NCBI GenBank assembly: GCA_009746045.1
Contig: RPFO01001926.1
Coordinates: 1-64,000, forward strand
Direction of reading: 5' to 3'
DNA: 64,000 bases
Source of the DNA: Mesostigma viride
Taxonomy: Eukaryota; Streptophyta; Mesostigmatophyceae; Mesostigmatales; Mesostigmataceae
Part shown: piece after piece, positions 28,244-38,181 of the stretch
Layout of the letters: every line of letters starts with the position of its first letter
Position numbering within the stretch: position 1 is the first letter of the stretch
Program-made: the position numbers and the translations under genes
Notes under the pieces: model-generated
The model's database searches: none
What the model was told of the DNA's origin: nothing
The model's input: only the letters and a program-made list of their open reading frames with translations

Positions 28244-31101
28244 TCACTGCTTCACAAGGGAGCCCTGGTGCACGCCGTTGGCCGCATTGGCAGCGGCCTC
28301 CCGCGCGGGTACATCATTCTTCATGTGGTTGACGAACTTGACAAATCGCGGGAAATGGTGCTCCTCAAACAGCTCCGGCGTGAGCCGCAGGTACGAGAAC
28401 GAGACCATGCGCGGCAGGTAGATGCGGTGCTCGCCCGGCCCACACACCCCACGATCATTCATCGTCGTCCACTGGCTGCCCACGTTGGCGATGATCCGGT
28501 TGTAGGCCTGGTCGTCATACCGGCACAGCGCGTTCTCACCCGACAGCTCCACCCCCGCAACCGCTGCCGAGAGCCGCACCTGCATAAGCAAGTCCTCGGG
28601 CCGGCACAGCGCATCGCGCGGGTGGTCCTCGTTGCGCATCTCCACGCACGTGAAGTTGAGGTGCGCGCCGTGCTTGCGGCACAGCTCCGCGATCGGCAGG
28701 TACCCATTCCGGTTGTATGTGTTGTAGTACCCGGCCGTGAGCTCTGCCGCGTGCGCGGTCGTCTGGTACCACCAGTGCACGCCAGCACACTTGACGCTCA
28801 GCTTGACCGCGTTCGGATCCACGGTCCCATCGGGGCCCACGGGGCGGAACACGCGCGTGGCCACCGTGAGAATGCGGTCACCATGCGCGAGCAGGTTGTC
28901 CGAGTACCAATTGAGGAAGAAGTGGCCGTACTCCGACTCCCATGACCCATTATCGTGGTTGAAAAAACCTGTCTCGTGCGGCCAGTTCTTGTAGTGCCCC
29001 GCGTCATGCGGGCCACTAAGCCCCCACTCGTCGTGGCCCACCTCCTTGGCCTTGGCACGGAGGTGCGCGAGCGCCCGGCGATCATAGCACTGGAACTCGC
29101 CAATGCCCGGGTACCGCCACCGGCCATCACCCTCCGGGTAGGCCGGGTAGCGCAGCTCGCCCGAGGGCCCCATGCCGATGGCCACCTCAGTGAGTATCCC
29201 CTCCGCCTCCTTGCCCATTGCCTCCTTGAACGCCATCATGAAGTCCTCGTAGCACTGCAGCGGCGTGCGGCCAAAGAGGACCATGTCCTCGTCCGCAAAC
29301 AGCGAGAGGCACTCGCGGTTGCGGTGGCCAGCACGGTCCGTGTAGAGGATGTCTGGGTCGGAGGCCGCCGCCTTCATGACCCACTCCGGCAGCGGGATGT
29401 GGGTGTTGTTGTCGCCCACATTGCCCCCGCACGCATGGAAGGCCATGACCGCCTGGAACTTGAGCCCCGTGTTCTTGACAATGTGCATGATGTTGCGGTA
29501 GGCACGGAAGTCATACTGCTTGGGGCCATCACGCTCTGCAATGCCCCACCACACGTCCACCATGATGCCTGCAGCGAGGGCAAGCAGGGCATTGGGGCAA
29601 CAGGCGCGCCGACCAGTAAACCAGCGGGGACCAAAGGGCGCACATGCACAGGACAGGACACAGGATAAGCGCGTCTGACGCGATAAGCGGGTTAAGTGAC
29701 TTCGGCTAGCATCAAACCAGCTCACCCGCTGAATTCTCGGTACCACCACCCACAGATGCAGCCTCAGTAGGATAAAAGGACGGACTACGACCACGGCACG
29801 CGGAGACCTGGTAAAGCGCTCAAGAGTGACGAGCCAGCTATATGAATGCTGAGACAAGAATTGCCAGTATCTGTCAAAGAAAAAAATGCAGATCGTCACA
29901 GAAACATAATTAGCCATGTAACCTCAGCAAAATCTCAAAAAGAACGTGTCATGTTCTCTTCAGCACAGAAGGGGAAGGTCCCCCCCCTTACACTTTTACA
30001 ATGTTATGCGTGCTCACACATGCACATGCACGCACGAACGCAAAAGCGAAGCATGGCGTGATTGTCACAACACAACCTCTTGAAACATAGTCCTCAACGG
30101 GACGAGTGATGAAAAACACACATGGAGGGTGGAGATAGAGCAGATAGACGTACCATTTACACCAATGGCCTTCAGGGTCTGCAGCGCTACCGTCAGAGCC
30201 TTCTCGTTACTGAGCTCTCCTTTCAGGTTGAGCGTGTCCAATGGAAGCATAACATACACAGGGACCTCCCCCATCACACTTGGTTCCTTGCCGCGACCTG
30301 TAGTACTATTGGAGGAGTCCCGACCGACTGCACTGAGCTTTGCAAGCGCAGCACGACGTTCCGCTTCGAGGTCTTTGCCAGTAGGCAACTGCTGTACAAT
30401 GCGACCTACAAATCCGGGATCGGATCGAACGTCGGCCCCTTCGGTGTCTGAATCTGAGCACTGCCCAAGGAAGTCCGAGCCCCTAAAAAATGCGGTTGCT
30501 TGGCAGGACACGGTGCGGCGATGTCTCAATGAGTCCGGGCCGAGCCTTTCTTCGTCACCAGTCACGGAAGGTATCCTGAATGGACCTTTCCGGCACCAGC
30601 TCAGAACTCGATGGAATGGGCCGCTGCAGGAACAATAAAAGGAAACCAGACGAAGAAACCAGCATTAGCATGCGGAATCGCCTGAGCGAATACATTGACT
30701 CCTACTTACAGGGCACGCAAATGCGGAAGTCCAAACTCTGTCCGAGAAAGGCGGAGTTACCTAGAATCCTCCGAACACAAGCGATCAAAGCTGTGTCGTC
30801 TCCTTCGCGATGGCTGAGCCCCTTTAAGGAAACCAACGGATAAGTCAAGCACAACAGAAGAGCCCTGCTCTTGGCGATGCGCGGAATTAGTAAGAGCAGC
30901 CTCGGTCACGGCACCAGCCCGAAACAGGTCGAGCTCCGCAAAAGAACTTCCTCCCGCAAGCGTTCGGTTCTGAACGCGGCGGGTCTCGCGAGTAGAGGAT
31001 TTTATGGCAAGCGTGGAATGGCGGCAAGCGGAAGAGACAGATGCCCCGTCAGCAATAGTCACTGGGGACGACATCTGACGCAGGCAGGACAGCGCCTGCA
31101 T
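28244..31101 (-). CDS. Beta-amylase (glycoside hydrolase family 14), three exons
   Basis: It releases maltose from non-reducing ends of alpha-1,4-glucans (starch breakdown). Exons on the minus strand are 31101-30761, 30623-30154 and 29568-28244. Both introns (137 and 585 bp) are GT-AG and the phases join exactly to 711 residues. The catalytic domain starts near residue 233 with VPVYVMLPLDTLN, then VDVWWGIAE, the signature FHACGGNVGDNNTHIPLPEW, the general-acid Glu in EVAIGMGPSGELRYP, and the second catalytic Glu in LNFTCVEMRNEDHP. It therefore looks active. Plant enzymes have about 500 residues. The extra N-terminal about 230 residues are Ser/Arg-rich and low in recognisable domains; the first part may be a plastid transit peptide (inference). 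The ATG at 31101 opens the frame. Nothing in the window links it functionally to its neighbours. Confidence 0.93.
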
Positions 31102-31967
31102 AGGGATTGAAATACGAAGCCCTGCGATGGACGTGCTATCCCATTATCGCGTTTCAAAGACAGATCCCCTTTTCTTGTCATAAGTCCACATGCCACGCTC
31201 CGTTCTTTTCGCACTTTCAACGGTGAATATCAACAAACTTTTCTACGAACGGGCCTAAATCACTGCCCCACCCCCCGGTTAATGCCTTTCCACACCACTC
31301 GGTTTCTTGAGACGATAGCCGATAGGTATGGCTGGTTTGGCGGCCAAAGCGCTGAAACGCTGCAGGAAGCACTTTGCGAGCGCCGGTTAGAAGGGGGCAC
31401 GTAGACCTGATGACCAACATCCCATGGCCCATGAACTTTCAACGCACAGAATCCTGAACTGAAATAATTTGGCTTGTGGCTATCGGCCCAATCTTTTGTT
31501 GCGCGGTGGAGAACGAAACTTGATTTTTTTTGTGTTGCCCAACCACGGCTGACAGTGGAATCTGTGTGATGATCTCGGACCAGGCTGACCAATGGGAGAC
31601 ACAACAAGGTGTCGGATCCCACATTTTGCCGCCAGATACGGCGATGACGTAGTTTTGTCCAGTTGCTATTCGACCACGTACTTGCTGTATCGTCCTAGAG
31701 AAAACGCGTGGCCGCACGCAGTCGACCCGCCACATCGCCGCGCGCCGAAAGAGGACGTGGCGGGCTGATTCCCAACGAACCCCAAGAGTTTGCTGACTCG
31801 ATTTCTTCGGCTCTGGGTTACCGAGTGGCCACGGTTCCCTGGGAAACCGCGACCACATGCTGATGATCTGCCGTTTGCAAATACCGAATTAGATATTTCC
31901 TGCCGTGCACATCTCTGACTTTGAGTAACCGACGCGCTGCCAAGTCTCGTCGGAGATACTTCGAATA
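31102..31967. other. Upstream region of beta-amylase
   Basis: Presumed promoter and spacer. Minus-strand frames (31260-31622, 31439-31858, 31666-31980) overlap in several registers, with no recognised domain. Confidence 0.3.
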
Positions 31968-33470
31968 GGAGGGGTGACATCTCCAGGCAAAATTTCCTGG
32001 ATACTAGGGGCCCGTCCCAGGGCCTGACTGCTGCGGTAAGCGCCGGCCCCTGAATTGAAATAGGGGCTGGCGAGTAATACGAGGGTCGGCGGCGGTGGCC
32101 CCGTACAGGCTGGTTAGGCTATAGTGACCCTTTTTGTGTCAGCATGATTTCCTGGACTATAGTGACCGAATCTCGAGATTCTGAAAACACATCTCCTAGG
32201 CAGTTTTTCATGACGGATGCAACTGCTGAAGGGGCTGTCAGAAAAAATTATATCTACTAGTAGTTGTAGCAGCTTTGACTCAACAACTCAGATTTCTGCA
32301 AGGAACATACGGATTTCTACCTGACAAGCCGGTATATTTTGCGGCCGCCCTCTCAGCAGTTGAATCTGGCATGAAAAACTGCTTGGCAAAAGTGGTCTCG
32401 GATCCTTGAGATTCCAAGTAGATTGTTCAGGAAGTCAAGTTATGTCCAGCTTTAGTTCATTGGCTGTAACTGCCAGCTATATCTTTACTTTGTGAATAAC
32501 TGCCAGATTCATGGGAATCTTGTCCTTGTCCCGCAGGAACTTATTTCTGATTTCTGATTTCTGATTTGATGAATATTTTTGCGGATTTTTTTTACCTGCC
32601 ACACTATTGGCTGGAGCTGTGGGCTTGTCTCCATGTTAACTTAAGCAGGGGAAACACAATATGCTTGTTTAGCCCTAGTTTGGTCAGCAATAGTGGCATT
32701 TTCGCAACGTAGATGTTTTAAAAATATTTTCCCATGAATTTTGATCTATTTTGCGGTATTTTCGGAAAAGTATTTCAAAAGTTAAGGCCACCTGACACAA
32801 TTTTGACCCTTTTGGCCTAACCAGCCTGTATTACTGGCCCCCAATAGCGCAGCGCTACGTGGCCGAGCTGCGGCACCACGTGGCAAGATGCGGCACCACG
32901 TGGCAAGATGGGGCGCCACGTGGCTTGATGAGGCGCCACGTGGCTTGATGCTGGCATGCCTCTCCGGCGACAGGCAATTTCTGGGCAAGACATATCACAG
33001 TACCCTAGTACCATCCGATCTACTTACGTCGCTACACTATCTCTGTTGGAGACCGGCGTGGGATTCCAACTAAACTGAACTGAACTGCACTGAACTGCCC
33101 AAGACATGTGCAGACTGCATGACAGTAGAGCGCGGCGCGGCGTGAGGACGGATGCCGACACAGTTTTTTGTGTAGGCATCCGTAGGCCCGTACATAGCTG
33201 GCATCCGGGGCATGGCAAGATGGGACGCCACGTGGCATGATGCGGCATGCCGCGCCTGCTGTACAATATGGGGGCCCGAAATCTAGGGCTGGCGGCTGCA
33301 TAAAAATTCGGCCCCTGGAATCTCCCCTATAGGGGCCGAAAAGATGGGGGCTAGCTAGAATTGGTGCCGGTAGCTGCACGGGCCCCTAGTATGGAAATAG
33401 GGGCCAGACATTCTGGACCGGCGGCTGCAGGATCCGGCCCCTATTTAGCTTGGCTCAATGTCACCCCTCC
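31968..33470. mobile_element. Possible 1.5-kb nonautonomous DNA element with 13-bp inverted ends
   Basis: GGAGGGGTGACAT at 31968-31980 and its exact complement at 33458-33470 bracket noncoding sequence. The interior contains several GGCCCCTA/TAGGGGCC motifs. No clear target-site duplication and no transposase, so the element call is tentative. Confidence 0.4.
32865..32955. repeat. 21-bp tandem repeat with CACGTGGC cores
   Basis: Four consecutive units of about 21 bp, each with CACGTGGC (a plant G-box/ABRE-type core): GGCACCACGTGGCAAGATGC, then GCGCCACGTGGCTTGATGAG-type. Another CCACGTGGCATGATG lies at about 33229. Whether any is bound by bZIP or bHLH factors is unknown. Confidence 0.7.
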
Positions 33471-33508
33471 AGCATTACTTGCCTAGGAACTTTTTACTAA
33501 ATATTTCT

Positions 33509-33524
33509 AAGAAGGTTCTAATAT
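33509..33524. repeat. Target-site duplication of the host LINE, left copy
   Basis: AAGAAGGTTCTAATAT, identical to 45480-45495. Confidence 0.85.
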
Positions 33525-33955
33525 TTTCCGGGTAAATGGGTATTTTTATTAACCAATAGGAACTGAATATCATTAGGTGAAGAGGTACCACGTATCGACC
33601 AGCTGGTTACCCTCTGAGGGTAGTGTGATAGGTGAAAGGTTTAGAAAGGAGCATTGTGTGACCAGGGGAGCCAAGTGACGCGCGTAAGGTCACCGTGAGG
33701 AATGCAAGTAAACACCCTGTTGCGTCCCAGGAGAGCATGGAAGAGCTCCAAGGGGCTGGGCCTGTCATTGTTGGGCCCGGGGTCCCACACCTTGTATTGT
33801 TCTTGCGCCAAGAGCCAAGCGCGACGCATCGCTGAGTTCCAGAGGAAGATAAACCGCCTCACAACGGCGGCTTTGGTGTATTCGTGCCGCACTTTGAAAA
33901 CCGTCTCGTTCCGGATAGTCCAGATCGCGTATAGCATATTAGTTCGGAGCCATAC
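33525..33955 (-). mobile_element. LINE 3' segment (split by gypsy insertion)
   Basis: The minus strand encodes the end of ORF2 (LYAIWTIRNETVFKV ... to a stop at 33641) and a short 3' UTR. Joined conceptually across the gypsy element, removing one GTATG copy, the frame continues from 45.45 kb without a break. The fragment ends at the 16-bp target duplication. Confidence 0.8.
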
Positions 33956-34663
33956 TGTAACGACTAAAAATGTTGTGTTTGCAACAGCCTCAGTTTCAAC
34001 ATTGATGTGAAAAGATCTTTATACCTGGGTTGGAGTCGCGACAGATAACTTCACGTCCAGAGAAGCAATGAAGATGGATCTTCAACAGTTAAGGGAATGA
34101 GTCCCCACCCTTGTTAGACACAACAGACAATGTTATATCCAAGTCGACTATCTGTTGAAGTTATAGTTGACTTTTAGCGAGGGTTGTTTGATTGATGAAA
34201 CAAGGAATCCCTTGAATTACACCATAGCTTTAGCTCTCTTGCACGCACACGTCTCCAGCCGCCACAAAGTGACTGGATAAAAATCATCATGCACGCAGGG
34301 TCGGCTCAGCCCTAACTCGGAAGGACCAATCAAAAGTGAGAATCACTCAAGATAAGATCTGAGCTTCCAAATCTTCAACACAACACAAAGCCAGCACACA
34401 CAGAATCTCCATGACCTGGAACCAGATCCACCAGGTGCAACGGTATTAATGAGAATCTATGACTGACTGAACACAACCATGCAAAGTACCCTACGTGGAT
34501 CAGGCCACGACCAATGAGGGTAGAACAATAATATCTGCAGATCTCAGCAGGCACAATATCTATCAGACGTCGCAGCCTCCTAACTTCCCAAATAATTGTC
34601 CTAAAGAACTCATAATCAGATAAATCAGTAGGAAAACTTTGGATGTAACATTTGGTTGTTACA
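33956..34663 (-). repeat. 3' LTR of the gypsy element
   Basis: 708 bp with TG...CA ends. Aligned to 44340-45041, it carries a 4-bp GTGA insertion near 34270 and scattered substitutions. Confidence 0.95.
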
Positions 34664-34675
34664 TATCTCCCCCTC
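34664..34675 (-). promoter_or_regulatory. Polypurine tract
   Basis: GAGGGGGAGATA on the minus strand immediately upstream of the 3' LTR; the standard plus-strand primer position. Confidence 0.85.
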
Positions 34676-35202
34676 AAAACAGGAACTCCCAGTTCCTAGA
34701 AGCCAAGAAGAATAAAACAACAACCTCTACAAAACAACACAACAATAAACAGGAAGTCCACCACCTCTTGGGACAAGCAAGTGGGTTTTTACATCCCCAA
34801 AGGGGCCTCCTATCTCATTATCAGTCATCTGATCATGGTCAATCCTGAATAAGACAATTTCACCCACTGATGAATTGTTATCAAGTGACTAACACACACA
34901 GGCAACCATGCCTGGATAATACAACTGCAAGACTGTCAGGAACTCAGAACTGTCATTACTGGAAATCTGGACTGGACATCAGAACTGGCCTCCTCCATTC
35001 TGGATCCCCACCTCACTCCACAGCCCCATCTCCAACCATCCTGGAAACCCTTCACAAAGTGAACCAATCCCCCTTCTTCGTGTCCTTCCCCCTCGTTCCA
35101 AACACTGGGAAATGCTCCACCATGGACACCAGATCTGGCCAGTTCCTGCTGACCTGGATAGCCATGCAGGTCGCAGCAGCCTTGCCCAACTCAGCTGAAA
35201 AC

Positions 35203-36253
35203 CTACTGCACTGGGCAGGATAGGCTGAGAGTAACCACAGCCTGTCGGAGGGGGTCGAAGACCCAGCCACTGGCAGTCTTATGGCGACATAGCCAGCTGC
35301 TGTAGGCCCACCACAGCTGTAGAAAGGCCTTGATAGGCCCCCACCTGGCCCCCAAGATGGGTACCAGCACTCTCAAGGGTGCGAGCCTGGCTCTCAGCTC
35401 GTTAGGGAACTTTGGTAACTGCAGCCCCACGAAAACTGTGCTGTCCTTGTGTGGAAAACATGACATCACAGAGCAGCTGGACGACGGAGTCATGTCAAAC
35501 TCTCCCTGCTGAACAGCTTGCTCTAACAGCTCAGTATAGGTCTGGGAGTAACCCACTGGCTGGAGCTCTGCAAAGGCGAGTATCAGCTCACTGGGCAGAG
35601 CTGCCATCAGGTCCTGGCCCTCCACCGGCCTCATGTCAAACGAAGGCCACGGGTACACTGCAAAGACGGTGTGCATAATATAAGCCACCATGGGTGAACC
35701 AATCTCACAAAGACTGGGGGGCAGACAGTCCAGGGCCAACTCTACCATACCCTCGGGTACTAGTTCACCCTCCTCCACCACTGTCTGGTCGAGGGCCTTC
35801 ATGGCTGTGTACAAGGATTTACACCACTCGCACTGTTCAGGGGTACATTTACGGTGGTCCAAGTACTGCTCCACCTGTTTCGCTGGGACAACAGACCTGG
35901 GCAAGTGTACCACCACCTTAGAGGGCGGAGGAGCCTCCGTAGGGGAGGGGACTGAGGTCACCATGGTCACGGTGGGTATAACCTCCTGAGCTACCTGGGC
36001 CTCCAAGGCTGCAGGCCTATCAGAACCCGGCCACCAGTGGAAGGTGTCCCGCCCTCAAATGTGCTGCCATCTGGGTCACCAAATCCTCCACATGAATCAA
36101 CCTGGAGATAAGGGCCCCGTGTCGCTGCTCGTGTCGCTGCTGGTCATGGACCATCCGCTGGAATAGGTTGAGAAAATGGCCCTCCACGAATCCAGGGTCT
36201 TCCTGGAGTGGGGCAGGTGGCCTGGGTGGCCCCTCAGGATGGGAGTCTGCCAT
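35203..36253 (-). CDS. Extra ORF(s) downstream of gypsy pol (ORF3), unrecognised
   Basis: On the minus strand a first frame starts at ATG 36253 (MADSHPEGPPRPPAPL ... VEDLVTQMAAHLRAG) and stops at 36020. A second frame, open upstream of its TTG at 36006, runs to 35203 with 267 residues (VVVHLPRSVVPAKQVEQYLD, CTPEQCEWCKSLYTAMKALD, IGSPMVAYIMHTVFAVYPW). The overlap near 36.02 kb suggests one protein of about 350 residues broken by a one-base shift. It sits between pol and the polypurine tract, where some Ty3 elements carry env or accessory genes. I see no signal peptide, fusion peptide or transmembrane anchor. Function unknown. Confidence 0.5.
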
Positions 36254-36482
36254 GGCTGGCAACCACAGACACACAGCACCAAAAAGGAGGCGTTAGCAGT
36301 GCTCACTGGGAGCCGCTATGAAGGGGAGCACTCTGCTCAGAGCCCATGACGTACCACTCAGGCAAGGTGATCCCATGACGCTGACAGTAATCTAGTGAGT
36401 ACAGCCGAGTGACTATTGGTGAGATCAGACAGCCACAGCCACGTAGCAGTCACCTCTAGCTCTCCCTTCCAGTGTACCTTAA

Positions 36483-38181
36483 CCCCTAAATGGTCTGGCT
36501 GCCGATTTTCCGCCTAAAACTGAGTTACAGCCGACACGTCGGCCCCTTCTCGGGGGACCAAATGCCGCGAAAACTATTGAGAATTAGGAAAAGTTTAGCT
36601 GAGAAGATCGAAAGTTTATAATTTTCCTCACAGCATGGTACTAGGGTTTGCATACTTCTGACAAAGTTATAGAGGTGTTCTGGCCGGTCAAAGTACAAGG
36701 GGTCAGGGTACTTTTTCACGTACAACGTGCATTCCGGAAAACGACGACCTGGCCATGGCGGCTTGCGCCCACGCATGGCATTTACGTTTTCGTTCGAATT
36801 TTCTGACCAAACTCAGGAAATTGATTTTATACGTCCTAAAGATGATACAGGACAATTTTTGGTTCGCGGGAATGCCATTTGATAGGTGTCGGCAGCGTTC
36901 TTGCTCGAAAAAACTGCGATCAGGCCGGACGATAGAAACGTTGACAGCAATACCTTTCCGGCGTATTTTAAAGGATATATTGGTTTCTTTGTACTTTTTA
37001 TGGTACATGGTAGTCGTAAACGTGCAAGGGTGGCCAGAAATCGCCGAATCCAGCGACCATGCTGCACAACTTTGGTGTGCCGAAATGCGCCATTTTGCGG
37101 CCACCGCCTGGGCCAAGGTAACGCCATCCATGCCTGGTAAAGCTTAAGCATCGTTTTCCTATCGATGTTTGACGTTTATATATACGTTCTAGCTTGTGTA
37201 GCGCATTCTTTTTGCATTATTCATGCTCTTTCTTGACCCTGGCCTGGCCCCTTTCTAAAACACCCTTCTTAGATGCTTCCCTCAGTCAGTTGACCTGCCA
37301 CAGGGTGATGGTGATAAGTTTTAGAGGCTGTATGGGTTTGAATACCTCCATATATGTTTGTTATACATTTCCCACACACATATTGCATGAGTGTGAGGCA
37401 GTTGGCTGGTCTCTGTGGCATCATCAAGCATGTAACCGGTGAGTAGAAGCTTCCCATTGTCAGCATGTGCCACCAGGTGTGCTGGCCATCACCTGGCAAG
37501 CTATAGCAGCTTAGGCCTAGTTTATCCTTGCTAGGGCAAGCTGAAATAGGCTTAAAATCACTAGTTTGTTGGTGGCTGCCTCCTAGAATGCATGCCTTGC
37601 GTAGGGTATCCGTACCACGTTACCTACGTGCATGGACAAGGTGGCACCTGCACATAGGTGCCATGTAAGGGCAGTGTGATGATGCAGTTATGTTTCCCCA
37701 TCATTGTGGAAGGGAAATGTATTGTGTGGCATGGTTGGGGGCCATATTAGTAGGTATTAGTAGGTAGTATGCCCACTCCTACCCCCTTGGTTGCTTTTTA
37801 CCAACGGTACCCCTATGGGCTGTACTGGGTGTAACTGCTGGTATACCCACCCAAATGATGACCCCAATGGCTCAAACTGTTCAGCAACTAATTGTTCATC
37901 ATCCCTGAAGTGGTAGGTGCCTAGCTCTTACAACATAATTCAAAATGCACATTCTACCAAAAATGAAAACGCTCGTCTTGACCCCCCTGACTTTGACGGC
38001 AGTTATACATGGCCTACCCTGCATATATGTAAGGTTGTGATATACCAACCCGAAGGGCAACTCATGGACATGCTTGGCCCCCAAGGACAGCCATTGGATA
38101 TGGGTGGGTTGGATGGCATCTGGTTTGCAAAATTGTGAAGTTACAGCCGATGCATCGGCAGTATTTCTGCCCATTTAGGGG
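36483..38181. mobile_element. Nonautonomous piggyBac-like element inside gypsy pol
   Basis: 1,699 bp flanked by TTAA (36479-36482 and 38182-38185). Inverted ends are CCCCTAAATGG, with a subterminal TGCCGA on both sides. Near each end lies GTTACAGCCGA-NNNN-TCGGC, a palindromic core (about 36530 and 38140). TTAA target sites are the hallmark of the piggyBac superfamily. No transposase frame is present. The minus-strand TIR supplies an in-frame TAA that ends pol early. Confidence 0.85.

Noticed and set aside
28148-29668. Plus-strand frames opposite the beta-amylase exon (265 and 237 codons)
   Set aside because: Shadows of the GC-rich minus-strand exon; no motif, while the minus strand has the complete GH14 signatures.
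31968-33470. A defined DNA-transposon superfamily
   Set aside because: The 13-bp inverted ends are exact, but no target duplication or transposase could be identified, so no superfamily is assigned.
35203-36253. Envelope gene of a retrovirus-like element
   Set aside because: No signal peptide, transmembrane anchor or fusion motif visible; left as an unrecognised third ORF.
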